Below are positions 45,138 through 57,593 of a stretch of 64,000 bases of DNA, piece by piece. Each line of letters begins with the position of its first letter. Position 1 is the first letter of the stretch. The notes below the pieces were generated by a model, which was not told the origin of the DNA, searched no databases, and saw only the letters and a list, made by a program, of their open reading frames with translations. The stretch spans positions 16,823,501 to 16,887,500 of the forward strand of contig BSBM01000600.1 of assembly GCA_027924585.1 (NCBI GenBank), read 5' to 3'. Source of the DNA: Larix kaempferi (lineage: Eukaryota > Streptophyta > Pinopsida > Pinales > Pinaceae). A program made the position numbers and the translations under genes.

Positions 45138-48100
45138 ATGTGTGAGGTCAGAAGCTCATCATATGGTTGACATACATCATATGATCTTCTATTCCAGTGT
45201 GACCGTGGCATGGAGAATCAGGATTGTGTCAGAGGAGCTCACCCTTCAACGAGACTACAGGGGCCCTTACCTGTAGATACAATAATCAATATGAATGAGT
45301 TGCATATAATCTCAAATATATGGACGAGGTGGGCATTCCCATGCTCGTATCAATGTCTCAAACTGAAAATTGGATGGAGGCCCAAAGGGGGCTTGATGAA
45401 TACATGGATAAACTACTATGTGCATAATAAATTTCCAAGACAGACTCGAATGTGGAATGTAATCATGGTCCAACCAAGGCTGATCTGAAGAATTGGAATA
45501 GGAACAATGGCATTCTCATGGAATGTTGAAACTCAATAACTGATGCAATGTTGGATCTGAAGGGGTCCAACATCTGTAATGACTCAAACAACTGAGTTTA
45601 TGAATCTAACTTGTACAATGAATTGCATCTGAACTGGATACATAAGGAAGCATGTAACTGGAGGGGTTCGAAACACTATCACCAATGCAGCTTGAATATC
45701 TCAGGAAACAAAGTATCATTGGGTTTCCATAAAGAATCACCAATGGAATAGAGTCAAGGGACATCTGGGGTCTTCGAACAAATAATGATAGAACCATTAA
45801 CTTGTACGATTCTCATCGGTGTGATAATGTAGCTGATGTCGGGCACGTGAGAAACAACCACTCCAAAGGGCACTAATTTCTCCCTTTAGGTGGTCCAAGA
45901 GGATCATCAATGGGGTTTATGAGGCCAAGGTACAGTGTACCTATGGGTCTATCCTCTGGAATAAATGTGTTGATGTCGACAGAGGGAGATATGAATCTGG
46001 AAAGGCAATGATGTTTCCTTGATAGAATCATGAGGGATACAACCAAAGAGAGATATAATTGGACATGGGACTAAGACACTATTGGGGGTTATGAGGGAAA
46101 CTGAGTAATAGGGACTCAAACTTCCTTTGTTTAGAGTATGACAACATTGTTGACCTGGAATCATATGTGAAATGAATCTTGGAGAGGGACACAATTGGGA
46201 TACCAAGAAATATGACTGCAATGGGGGACACTCAGAGAGGTGGGTATTGATGACATCAGGGTGACTCATCGCAGAATACTCTGAACAAAGGAGACCATGG
46301 ATGTTTTCGTAAATAAGGGACTATATGCGATCTACATGGGTGCTAAGAAGAACCATTTGGGCCTTCTTCATAGTTTAACAAGCTCAAAGAAGGGATAGAA
46401 GTGTGCTTGAAATGGTACCGTCATATGGATTTTAGCGAGCCCAAGACAGTGGATGCTCATGGGTGCTTTCAATTTTATAGAGTATGAAAGAAGAAAGAAT
46501 ACTTTGAGGGTGTTCCTTTTCGTGTGTTAGTCCCCAAAGCCCAAAAAACATAAAATTATGCAATGGAGAACTCTTCTAGCCGAAGGGAGTATTCCTTTTT
46601 TTGTAATTAGTTTATCTAGCCTGGAAAAGGGTTAAACTTATACCAGATAGATTCCCTTTCAGATACTTTAACGAGCATGAAAGGAAGCGAGATTGTTCGA
46701 TGATCTTTTCATTCTTTTAGGAGTCAGAAAATAGCTTAACAGAAACTCCCTAAGTTCCTTTTTCGTAAATGATATACTCGGCCCAAAAAATGGATAAATG
46801 CATACCAGACATACGTGAAAGTCAAACAAGGAGGAAGTGTTGAAAGCAATGGATAGTTATAAGTGGACCATTAAAAAGGTGAGGTGGAACACTAATGTGG
46901 CCTCCTTGTGGGTAGGTGAATGGCAGAAAAATAATGCAATGACTGCAGTATGGAGGGAGCAGAGGGCTCGTGAATAGGTCGCGATAGATAAAATGAAAAA
47001 AATATGAAGGGGACCACCAACGTACTTGATGGCACATGAATCGAGGTAGGGGGTAATTGAAAGGAAAACCTATAAACAAGTGAGTGAGAGCGAGAAATGG
47101 ACTAAAGAATCATCGGTATCATTGAATTATAAATCCGACAGTGTAAATGGCATGAAAAATGCAGGTCGAGGGACTCCAGTATGGTCTTAGGGAGAAATAG
47201 AGGCCAAAATGGAGGTTTAAATTAGGGGGAGCCCACTGAGCCGAGGATGCGGTGGGGAGGGATGATGTCCCACGGGGGTAGTGTTCTAGGTGTCTAGAAA
47301 TAAAATCAAATATAAAAATGACATGTGACCTCAGAAATGGTCAAGATCACGCATGTGAAAAAGTGAGCAGGGTTAAGGTCTTGCCCCCATGCTATGGGCA
47401 TGGGGTTTGTGATTGTGGATCACATATGTGTTGGGTTGAGCGATGGTATCACTAAAATACCAAGATAGATGTGATAGGGGGTGTAAAAATGATTTAGCAT
47501 GCCCCCTATCCTAGGGTCAAGGTAATATATTATGTCCCCCATCCTAGAGGTGTCAATGCAGTGAGGATGTCCTCTTAGAGAGGGATCGACATGGAATTGA
47601 TAAACTCCTAGAAAGGGGATGTACCATGAGGTTACTGGCCATGTTAGTACACTGAATTGGTGATATGATGATGGTGGATTACCCTTGTGGGGTGGATTCC
47701 CCCAATATAACCTACAAAAATGACAATGATGATGAGTAGCCAAGTGTTGGGGCTTGCTCTCATGTTGTGGACATGGGATTTCCTCGTCAGTTCAAAAGGA
47801 TCAAACATATAGGTTGGAGGGACTCATATTTGTCGAAGCAATCGTAGTGATATGGGTTGATGATGAAGGATCATTTGAGGATGATATGAAAAAAATGGTG
47901 TTCATCTCGATCGACGAGGATTCCGAGGGGTTGATTTCCTCAACAACGGTGATCTGATACTCTAAGGACAACTTATGAAACTCAGCCAACACCGATCGAT
48001 ATTATGGTAAATCAGGGAAATGGTGGGAATAATGGCCGTAAAGGATACAAACAACACATGAATGATTTGTATGTAAATATTTTTTACATGCCTGAGGAGG

Positions 48101-48600
48101 GGATGGAAATTGAACTACCAAGATGTTCTCGCCATCATCCAACATCTGTATGTGAGTGTGGAGGATAGGTAATTACAGATAGTTTTGGGTAGTGTGACCT
48201 AAGACATCACACAAAGCACAAGGAGAAGGTGCTCAAGCTGAGGCAGTAGGAGGAGGATTCACTGGTTTGTTTGCAGTTGCCTGGGTATTTTTCTTTGTAT
48301 TCCCCCCCCAGCCTTCTTGAAGGGATGGGAGGCGAGGTTGGAGGGTGTTTCTGCAGACATGCCAGGAGATGGATGATTGAAGATGTCATTTGGTTCGATC
48401 GGTTGTAGCATGACTTGTGGGTTCGGGGTGCGATTTGGTGCTGGTAAGTAACAAATAGGAATCCCTAATGTCAATCCTGGGAGTTTCATTGTTTCCATAA
48501 CATGAATTCTTACCACTCGTGATGGTGGGAACAAAAAGGGGATCCTGTGGATCAGGGTGGCTCCCACGTGGTTGGGTATCGATGGCAGTTGAGATTGTGA
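45138..48600 (-). other. Internal region without recognisable pol
   Basis: About 3.5 kb. Minus-strand frames at 45949-46269, 46822-47079, 47420-47743 and 48259-48567 are rich in Pro, His, Ser and Tyr and show no RT, RNase H or integrase motif. It is either unrelated filler carried by the element or pol sequence decayed beyond recognition by eye. Confidence 0.5.
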
Positions 48601-48649
48601 AGGTCACAGAGGTTGGGGTTGGGGTTTCGGTTGGATAATGGGATGTGCT

Positions 48650-49110
48650 TCAGGGACCTATTTACTTGATGAAATAGTGTAGAAATATGACACTTCAATG
48701 GCCAGTGGGGGAATGGGTAGGGCGATAAACGTGGAGGTCATTAGGGCCTCATAATAAAGACTCAGTACCATAGTCGAAATAAAAGGAGTAGATGAACCAT
48801 GTATAGGTTTTTCAACCATGGGGAGGACATTCTCTAGCGTAGCAGGAATTTTAGGGTCGTAGTAGGTCAACTGGTCAATTTTGATGATCTTCCCTTCATG
48901 AGGGAACAACATGAGATGAAATATAGATGAGGCAATGAATTTCATTGCATACATGTTAGTGCACCCTGGGAGGAGGTTATATTCGAGTTGGCGTTAACAA
49001 ATTCAATGTCAATTAGGACGGTTTTACCGGCTATCTCCACGAGAACATTTACAAGAAGTCCTTGGTGGGAAGCACAACCATCATAAGCACATAGTGTCAT
49101 TGTGGAAGGC
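48650..49110 (-). pseudogene. Protease-like region of the minus-strand element
   Basis: The minus strand reads VNVLVEIAGKTVLIDIEFVN, LEYNLLPGCTNMYAMKFIAS, then SIFHLMLFPHEGKIIKIDQL and TYYDP. The LxYNLLxG...YAM...FPHEGKI..IDQL pattern is the segment following the protease core in plant gypsy gag-pol proteins. A frame change lies near 48960. Confidence 0.65.
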
Positions 49111-49473
49111 TACAACAGAGGGGACCCAAGATTCTTCCACATAAAGGTGGAAATGACACATATAGAGGCTCCCTCATCGACGTATTACCAAGTTTTTGAT
49201 CAATACTAAGATCTGAAATGTGATGGACAAAGGAATGCGGGGTTTAGACTAATATAAACCGAATGCCATCAATCGTGAGTCAGAAGGGCTGATCACACCT
49301 AATGCATACAAAAATGCTTTGCGTTGTGCTAGGAAATTCTTCAAAACTTCTAAGGTTGACATAGGAGCAGGGGACTGGGCTAAGTCATCCACGATGTTAT
49401 AGTTGGGGGTAGCACAAGCATTGGGATTATTAGTGATACAACGTAACGGGAACTTGGGATATTTAGGGGGTAC

Positions 49474-49977
49474 TTAATTCGGAGGGGGTGGGAGGTGTAA
49501 TGATTGGTCTACATGGGTGGATACGACAGCCTTATCCATTAGAATGGTCTCGGTAGCTGAGCGATACTGATTATGGCGTGTTTGGAGGTTTACTTCAGGA
49601 GAGGACATCATTAAAAGATAGTGAACTCCTGAGTCAAGAACTTGAATAGAATAAGCGATGTAAGTAACTAGTGGTTGCATAGCAGTGACCTCTTGCATGG
49701 GTACCATGGGTTGGGTATTGATGACCCCTTTCCTAGGTAAAGGGTTTTGTAAAATCATGGGCTGTATGGTGGGAAGTGGTGGCTTTGGTGGTGTCAGAGG
49801 TGCAGCAGTCCCTTGACGTTGGTTGTCCTCATTCCAAAATTGTTTGGATCTCGCCAAATGGGGACAATGGTGCATATAATGGTCGTAAACCCCACAAAAA
49901 GAGCATGGGTGGTTCATGCATAACTGAGGGTTCTTGACATGATGAGGATGTTGATTGGGGTTCTGATTGGCCCACAC
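49474..49977 (-). CDS. Gag zinc-knuckle segment of the minus-strand element
   Basis: An open frame of 167 codons. It carries CSFCGVYDHYMHHCPHL near residue 21, a CX2C...HX4C knuckle that binds RNA, followed by a Pro-rich, Gln/Thr-rich spacer (TPPKPPLPTIQPMILQNPLP) and ends LHLPPPPN. It is preceded, with a frame change, by the Pro/Asn-rich gag segment at 49914-50267. It is the C-terminal part of the same gag as 50270-51615. Confidence 0.7.
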   Translation of the reverse strand: MWANQNPNQHPHHVKNPQLCMNHPCSFCGVYDHYMHHCPHLARSKQFWNEDNQRQGTAAPLTPPKPPLPTIQPMILQNPLPRKGVINTQPMVPMQEVTAMQPLVTYIAYSIQVLDSGVHYLLMMSSPEVNLQTRHNQYRSATETILMDKAVVSTHVDQSLHLPPPPN

Positions 49978-51615
49978 GACACCATTATTGTCTGGGGGTT
50001 TTGGAGGTTGTCCGCCTCCAGCGGGTTGTTGATTATTGCCACAGTTCCTACCTCGTCTCCTATTAAGTTTTCCTTGTTGGTCCCACTGGGCAGGTTTGTT
50101 GTGAGGCTAGTTTTGCTAGGCATAAAAATGCCCTTGAGGAATGGGAGAAGCTTGAGGTTGGGTGGATGCAGGGGTCGTCGGCAGTGGGTAGTAAGCAGGA
50201 GGTGGGGAAAGTGGGGCAAATGCTTGTAGGTTATGACCGCAGCTAGGTGTCGGGTACATGGGACCATGTATGTGGGGATTTTAGGCTAGTGGAACATACA
50301 AAGGTGTCACTCCAGAATGAGTTGTTGCACATCAAATATCAGGGTTGCAGCTCATTGCGGGCTGCGTGGGACTAGGGGCGGAGTTATATACAGGGGTTGG
50401 TGCTGGAGGCATATGCACATAGGGTTGGATGGTGTATGAAATATGGCTAATGATGCAATCAAAATCATGATATTCCACCACCACATCCTTTTGATAGGAA
50501 TTATTGCGAGGAGCATCAGGTAGTATCGTGTAGAGGTATCCAGACTGTGTGTAAATAAGGTTGAACTGTTGGGATTTCAGTATGACCTCTTATTCATTTT
50601 GGGCCCATTCAAATTCTACATCCTTGGTGATGGCTGGTATGATATATTTCAAGAACCAGTCTAAAAATACGCGACCGTCTAATTTTATCTTACAGAAACT
50701 GCGACGTCGATGCCACTCATGGATATGGTCGGTGATGTGGGTGGTCATACTTTGTCTGCAAGACAAGAGAATATCAACACCAGCATCGTAAAGAACTGGT
50801 AATTGGAATAACTACAAGAAGGTTGAAGGAAGAGATGCAAAGGTGGAATGCATCCCATGGGGTTGATAGATGTACCATTTGGCGGTAGCACTGGTAAATT
50901 TTCATTGCAATTGACGTAGTCGTATGTAGTCATCCACTATGGAGTTAGAGGAACACCACAAGTGGAAGGAAATGATGTGGTTATGGGGTTCCTCACCACC
51001 CTTCCCCTAGAACTTGGGGATGTCCGAAGGGAGATTGGTAGGCATGGGAGGCAATGTAGGATCATGTCGGATCAATTCTTTGGTCAATCTAGCTAGGTTA
51101 GGGAGGTTGAGATTGGCCATGACTGGAAAAAATGCAGGAGGATGTGACATGGTTGGGCCGACCAGCGTGCTATCCATGGAAACGATCATGGGGTCGCCTC
51201 CACCGAATGGTGGTGCGTTGGCAGTTTTCATAATGGGAATTGAGGAAACACCCATAAGGTGTAGAGGGATTTGGAAGGAGGGTCTGGTGCCCCCAAGTGC
51301 ACCACATGTAACTAAAGGGATTGTGGTCAGAATGGAACCTCTACCAGTAAGAATGGCCCCAGTGGAGGGATACACTGTAGTGTTGGGGGTAAGTCCTATA
51401 GGACCATGGATGGTGGGTCCCATGGATGTGATGGAAGGGATGGATGTTGAAGTGGTAATGGGGCCACTGGTGGGTCCACCTCTGACAATCCCTTCATAAA
51501 ACAAGTTGGGAATTACACCGGCCATGGGAATGAATGGAGCTGTATTTATAGGTGACTCTGATTTAGAGGAATCATACGTGAAATAGGGGGAATTGGGATT
51601 AAAATCTAGGGACAA
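49978..51615 (-). pseudogene. Gag of the minus-strand element, N-terminus and core
   Basis: The frame starts at ATG 51615 and is open for 202 codons, rich in Pro, Gly, Thr, Ser and Ile, ending LARLTKELIRHDPTLPPMP then NLPSDIPKF and a TAG (51007-51009). The gag core follows in pieces: EPHNHIISFHLWCSSNSIVD, ATAKWYI, HITDHIHEWHRRRSF, then VFLDWFLKYIIPAITKDVEF and FNLIYTQSGYLYTILPDAPR. This is the plant gypsy retrotransposon gag domain. Stops at 51007 (TAG) and further on, plus frame shifts, inactivate it. The long plus-strand frame at 51014-51499 is its antisense shadow. Confidence 0.78.
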
Positions 51616-52349
51616 AGCTGTGCATCTTAGAGGTGTGTGGTGAGGGGGGTCCTATGGAACGTACTATGGGAACTACCCTCGTAGTCAGTGGGATTGTCTC
51701 ATAGAATCAATGGTGACAAGTGTGTAACTGCTAAGGGGCTGTGGTATGAAAAAATGCTAAAAAATCCTAGTGCAATCATGGGTGCAAAAGGAGAGCTCTA
51801 AGTAAAAATGACACTTAACCCAACAACAAGCTCAAAAAAATATGTTGCAACAACGTGATACAACAAGGGAGCAACAATAAAATGGTTAGAATACCAATAG
51901 GAAGCACTCCTAAAAATAAAAAGACTCACTAACCTATGGGGTATTGGAGCATGCAAATGCCTAACTAAAATATGGAAGCTCATGCAAATCGTATCCCCTA
52001 CAGGGTGATGAGATATGCAGTCAGACAATACAAAATGGAGAACCAAATGGCTAAGGGATATCCCTATATCGAGAGGGATCCTGGTTAAAAGATCCATAGA
52101 AGAATGGCTACTAGGATACCATGTTCATGGTACAACTGGAAAGGTGTCCCACGACTTTAGTTCTTTGGTATTCACACACCTGGTATGGGGGTTAGCATGC
52201 ACGAAGAGAACAACGAGTTGGTTTCCTTCAATGCAGAGTGGAGAGCGGAATTCCACTCTGACTTCCAGAACAAATCTTACCACTTTCCCTCCTAAGGGAG
52301 AGGCCCTCCTGCAAATTGGTGTCAATCGTACCAATAACTACTAGGGGAT

Positions 52350-53290
52350 TTTGGCTCCCTAAAAGACAACAACTATGTTTCAAATGTATATGAAAAAGGG
52401 GGTGTTGTTTGGATGCCTATCCCTAATGTCCTAACATAAATACTAAATTATTTTTGGTCCTCAAGGGAGGTTAAGATTTGTTGAATTAAGGTTAATTTTA
52501 AGGCTTCACTGGTGGCATGATCCAAGCGATAGTTTGATTTAGGGAGCGATTGTGTGCACTGGTGGTGTGTAAAATGGCTAAGAAATTAAAAGCTTAACAA
52601 AAATGAACAACTTCCAATACTAAGTCAAAACCTTTTTTTTAAACATCATTTCAAAGTAGAAAGACTACAACTAAGCATTTATCATTCAAAGCATAAAAAT
52701 GTTTGATTTTTCAACAAGCACTCGCTAAAAAAGTAAATATGCGGTCAAAAAGAATCTTTAACAGAACTAAAGAAGCAACAAATACTAAAAAATAAGACTT
52801 TTCTTCACTGCAAGAAATGAAAAAGATGAACATAAAAACCACTACAACAAGCAAATAATCACAAGCAAAAATAATAATAATAATAATAACTATTGCTTAC
52901 ATTTTTTATTTTTTATTTTTTATTTTATATTTGTTTTTATTTAAAAAAAGGGCGGGCGAAACCAAGATGTATTTCTATATTTTTTTATGTCGAATTTCCA
53001 GAAACAAATTACATATTTTAATTCCCCTCGAAAAAATACATGGTTTGAAAAAAAATCACGCAAATCTGACTCTGAGAGGCAAAACTATCTTAGTTTAAAA
53101 ATTTGCCATTTTCAACGATTTTTTGGATGGACGGAAGTATTGCAAAGAGGATATATGGAAAAAACAAAGGCTTAGCTTAATCAACAAGGGTAGAATCGGG
53201 CTGGTTTTAGGACTCTAGTCACTCAAGCAGAAACAATACAAATTAATCAATGGCCAGAAAGGATGGACAAGCACAACCAAAGAACATTAG
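52350..53290 (-). other. 5' untranslated leader of the minus-strand element
   Basis: AT-rich, no supported frame. A short AAT microsatellite lies at about 52868-52890. It ends beside the primer site. Confidence 0.5.
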
Positions 53291-53299
53291 AGATCGTCC

Positions 53300-53318
53300 C
53301 CAGTATGGTCGCCAAAAA
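53300..53318 (-). promoter_or_regulatory. Primer-site region of the minus-strand element
   Basis: On the minus strand, just after the 5' LTR, is TTTTTGGCGACCATACTGGG. Many plant Tat-type gypsy elements carry a TGGCGAC...TGGGGA site in this place. The tRNA is not identified. Confidence 0.55.
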
Positions 53319-53322
53319 CTAT

Positions 53323-54191
53323 TGCTGGTGTTTTCACACTAGCACATGCAATGATGCACCTACTAAGGATTGTTCTAAAATAAACAAAACATAAATTAAA
53401 CAACTAAACTGATCAAACATGCAAACTATATTAAAATAAATCTAAATTAATCTTTTTTTACTTTTTATCAAGCAAACATATAGAAACATCTTTTAAAGAA
53501 TAAGGAATGCTCTTTCATTATGAAAAATGGCATTTACAAGGTTTTAATATCACCTCTGAGTTACAGTAGGAGAGGCCCTTGTAGCTATCCGAGGGAGGGT
53601 TCGCTTGGTCTCCTTGCAGTACATGGTTCTTCGGCCACGTGTCACATACACAATATCCAGAAGGTTGAGAATGGAACACAAAGGGAGTTCTAGTCTCAGG
53701 TAGATTTCATAGAGTAACGGTTTGAGAAATGTATGGAGAATGGGTGTTGAGTGATCGAACTTTATGGTTCATTTATAGGAACGATGGATAGATATAGGAT
53801 AAGAATAAGGCTTTGATGTTTTTGTTTTTTTTTTTGGCTTTTGATTTTTTTCATTTTTGGCATTTGCCTTTTTTAATTTTTGGCTTTTTCCTTTGATTTT
53901 GTGCCTTTCACTTTTTTTATCATTTTTTTCCAATTTGGGATATCATAGGTGTCATGCCAATTTTATTATTTTTGTTGATAAAAATGAGAAACATCCAAAA
54001 AACAAGTCAGGGTGTAAGTTGCTCATGTTTTAGATAATTGAGCAAATTAATTTTGTAAAATGACACTTTTATGTGAGACTTTGGTTTTTTGGTTTTACCA
54101 CGGTAAAAATAGTGGAAATAGAATGTGGTAATGATGTATAAGTGTGATGGGGATAATGACAAGTTAGGAGGAAAAAAGTTAGGCATTAACA
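53323..54191 (-). repeat. 5' LTR of the minus-strand element
   Basis: 869 bp, beginning TGTTAATGCC on the minus strand and ending CACCAGCA. It is the partner of 44267-45125. Confidence 0.9.
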
Positions 54192-54196
54192 AGAAG

Positions 54197-55580
54197 CATT
54201 GGAGAATGTGGCGTACAAGTAGGAATAAATGCATATGATCATGTAGGAGAAGTTAGCTGCATTGCGTTAAGTTTTGGAAGCAATAAAAATAACACCAAGT
54301 AGATCAGAGGAAGAACATACAGAGAGTACAGGACCAAGGAAAATGGTATCTCATCCCTCAACAACATAAACCGCGCAAAGAAGTTTGAAGATAGCTCCAG
54401 GAGCTTTGGAGTTCCCTATAGGGGAAATGCAAGAGAGCAAACTGACGATAAGTTCAATTGAGTTAGTCTTATCATAACTTAATAATAATATATGTGTTGC
54501 ATACTTTTCAAATAGGTGTGGCGTAGGAAATCCAGTTGCGTGCATTCATGAAATAAATAGAGTGGACCAAAGCAACTACAGCTAAGGAAGTACTGCAAGA
54601 GGAAAATATTAAGCTATGCAAGGAGAGAGAAGAGGTTGTGCAGGAGTTTGAGAGATTGAGGAAGGAAGTGGATGAAATCTGCAGCAATTTGCGAAAAGTA
54701 TTGATGTAGGTAGATATTCGAGTGGGAGAGAAGGTGACCAAGATATGTGAATCTATTCAAGGCTTGTGTGAAAATATTATGAAATTGGAAGAAAGGGCGA
54801 TTCCAAGTACTCCACTAGAGGAGAGAAAACAAAAGGAGCAAACAACCAGTGCAACAACAACAAACATTAGGACATTGGAATAAAAGTGTGCGCAGATGTA
54901 TGAGGAAAGCACACAAATATGGATGTAGATCATTGAGGATGCTGAGTTGAAGGATATAGAATAGAAAGTGCAGGATACACATGCGAAGGCACAACACCTA
55001 AAGGACACAATGATCACTCTCCCAGTAGAAGAGCATATGGTTGCACTGGTGGAACATATGAAGCAGTTGATGGGAGTTAATCAACTAAGATCCCAATAAT
55101 AGGACATTATGCAAAATTTATATCCATTGCAAGAGGAAACGTATAGAGTGACAGAGGAACTGGATGCGGTACAAGCCAGTGTTAAGCACACCATACAAGT
55201 CATCAAGGAGAAACTATAGGCACCTTTGATAGCATAGATAATAGATGGAATTGTTGAATAGGAAGCAAAAGAAAAGGAACATGTTGCAACTACAAAGGAA
55301 ACACTGCATAAGTTGATGTAGATGGTGAAGGAAGTGCAACAAAAGAGTTGAAGTGACTCTGGATAGAAATCACGTGTGGCGATGATGGGGGAAATCGAAG
55401 GAGAAGATTTCAAAATGATGGAAAATCTAGATAAAATCTCGACCAAGTGCAAGCACATCATGATGAGGAAGGTTGAGGTACTTGGTTATAAGAGTAAAAG
55501 CGAACCAATGGATGGGGTAGTTAAGTTGTTGGGTAGACGATGTAGAGATGTAGAGCTAAAGAGAAACTCTAGAGCATAGA
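54197..55580 (+). pseudogene. Coiled-coil C-terminal part of the gypsy extra ORF
   Basis: Beyond the nested element the coding-like sequence continues with a long Glu/Lys/Gln-rich region, much of it predicted coiled coil: EREEVVQEFERLRKEVDEIC, KICESIQGLCENIMKLEE, AQHLKDTMITLPVEEHMVAL, VTEELDAVQASVKHTIQVIK and an open end at 55376-55579 (MMGEIEGEDFKMMENLDKIS...VVKLLGRRCRDVEL). Almost all stops in this frame are TAG where Gln fits. With 42688-44266 it formed a protein of probably more than 900 residues. Function unknown. Confidence 0.6.
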
Positions 55581-55901
55581 GTGAGAAAAAAAGGTTGACG
55601 CTATAGAAATTAGAGTCACCTAAAGCTGAAAGATCAGGTAGCTGAAACACAGAGAGGCATGGAATCACCAAAAGGAGGAGTAACAATGTTGCGATAAACC
55701 TAATGAGTAGTGTTGAGTGATGGGTGGAATTCTGCTCATATCAATGATCACAACGACACATCTAGAATTAGATCACCCTTTGGTTCGAAAGGTGTTATGC
55801 AGTAGTGGATAAACTACTAAACCAAACATCTTGGTCAAATTTTGAGTACCTGGTAGAGTATGTGTAGCAGCTGAAGTTGCTCAGGATGAGAAACATGTGT
55901 G
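55581..55901 (+). other. Gypsy 3' untranslated region
   Basis: No frame; leads into the 3' LTR. A clear polypurine tract is not preserved. Confidence 0.45.
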
Positions 55902-56567
55902 TGTTGGGGGCCATCTGAAGCAGGTTTTGGACCAGTTTTGGGAGTAGTGCACTGGAAGTGGACCGTGTGACAAGTCAGTCGAAGGACCAAAGCACACAAA
56001 AGTCGGGAACTTGTGTCCACTTAATAATGGGATCAATGCATTCTGAAATGTATAAATATGTAAGAGATATTTGGGTTAAGGGTTGGATTTTAAGGGAGAT
56101 AATAGTTTGGTTTTTGTTTGAGTTGTCATTGCTCTTATGCTATGTAATGTTGGGGTATTTTTTGGTTGGTGACAAAGATCTGATGTGCGCCACGCAGGCT
56201 CTATAATACTGTTTCAGAATATACTAATGTGAAGTGAGCCTGTTTTGGATCATGTCTCTCTTGTGTTTGATGTAATGGGTGCTTTATTTATTGCGCACAT
56301 GGAGGCTCTGTTTCTATTGTTGCTTTGAATGTGTTATCTTTTATTCTGCATATGTTTTCTATTTTTGCACATAAGATGATTGAATGGTAATATGAATATA
56401 ATGAATACCTTCTCCCCTTTAGCACTATGGAATCTTGGTTCTTGTAGTCCCCGTATATACCTCGGGTGAGACTTCGTTTGTTCAGAGGTGATGTTGAAAG
56501 GGCCAATATCTATGGTTTTGTTGGTGAGTTTATACTGTGACCTAGGTCTACCCACTGTGCACCAACA
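55902..56567 (+). repeat. 3' LTR of the large gypsy element
   Basis: 666 bp, starting TGTTGGGGGCC and ending ACCAACA, homologous to 25508-26164. A TATA-like GTATAAATATGTAAG lies at about 56048. Confidence 0.88.
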
Positions 56568-57541
56568 CAAGGGGAGTCGATGGCAGGGACTGCTAGCGTG
56601 AAGGGGGAGGGTGATTAGTGGAGATAGAGAGAGGGGGATTCTCTCTTGTAACAACAAATAATTATAGACATTCATTTAACACTAATGAATGACTATCATT
56701 TTGGATGGGAATCAAAATGATCAGTCTTGTTGATTCTTTACTAGTTTGCCGAGTGAATAAGGGTTAAGTTGAGAGAGGAGGTGGGGTTAGTGGTAGCGGG
56801 AGGATATGGAGGGTTTTTTATTTGTAGGGGGAAGGGGGACTAGGAGAGATAGAGAGAGATGGGAATTCTCTCTCAAAATAACAAATAATGACTAACATTT
56901 GTTGAAAACGAGCGAATGGACACCATTTTGGAGGGGAATAGGGATGCTCAATCTTGTCGAATATTCATGGGCTTGTCCAGTAAATATTTAGGGGATGATA
57001 TTTATGGGTTAGGTTGATAAAGGAGGGGGCGTTAGTGATAGGGGTAGGAGATGTAGGGTTTGTTAGTGGTAGGGGGGAGGGGATTAAGAGAGATAGAGAG
57101 AGAGGGGAATTCTCTATCATAATGAAAAATAATGAAATAAATTTATTTAACATGAAAGAATGGTTACCATTTTGGATGGGAATAAGAATGATCAGTCTTG
57201 TCGAACATTTACTGGCTTTCTTAGTATATATTTAGGGGTTAGATTGAGAGAGGAGGGGGGCTTAGTGTAAGGTGGAGGATATGGGGGGTGTTTAGTGGTA
57301 GGGTGGGAGGGGGATTAGAAGAGATCAAGAGAGAGGGGAATTCTCTCTCATAATAACTCATAATGGCAGACATCTATTTAACATTAATGAATGACCCCCA
57401 TTTTGGAGGGTAATCAAATCATCAACACTGTTAAATCCTTATGGGCTCGTCTAGTATATATTTAGGGGTTAGGTTGAGAGAGGAGGGGGGTTCAGTGGTA
57501 GGGGGAGGATATTGGAGGGTTGTCAGTGGTATGGGGGGAAT

Positions 57542-57593
<52 letters not shown>

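Larger units (their letters stand above)
44262..54196 (-). mobile_element. Gag-protease LTR retrotransposon (Tat-like) with AGAAG target duplications
   Basis: The element is 44267-54191, 9925 bp, minus strand, flanked by identical AGAAG at 44262-44266 and 54192-54196. LTRs of 859 and 869 bp flank it. A gag with zinc knuckle and a protease-like region are readable on the minus strand. Between about 48600 and 45126 no RT, RNase H or integrase motif could be found. It is therefore either non-autonomous or has lost pol. The LTR-proximal TTTTTGGCGACCATACTGGGGA sequence and gag type resemble Tat-lineage gypsy elements. Confidence 0.88.
25508..56567 (+). mobile_element. Large Ty3/gypsy retrotransposon, interrupted by three nested insertions
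   Basis: Matching LTRs lie at 25508-26164 and 55902-56567. Between them, all on the plus strand, are the primer site, gag, protease, a second gag-like module, RT, RNase H, integrase and an extra ORF. Three foreign insertions (28209-34961, 39740-41160, 44267-54191) each break a reading frame that continues on the other side. Net length is about 13 kb. The flanking five bases are TAGGG (left) and CAAGG (right). They differ by two transitions, as a decayed target duplication might. Nearly every gene has stops, so the element is inactive. Confidence 0.85.

Noticed and set aside
45210-45488. 92-codon plus-strand frame
   Set aside because: No motif, and antisense to the minus-strand element in a region with no conserved coding.
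51014-51499. 161-codon plus-strand frame
   Set aside because: Antisense of the well-supported minus-strand gag at 51007-51615; Gly/Met/Val-rich as expected for the complement of a Pro/Thr/Ile-rich gene.
55902-56567. Solo LTR interpretation
   Set aside because: A matching LTR at 25508-26164 in the same orientation, with gypsy genes of the same strand between, makes it the 3' LTR of one interrupted element.
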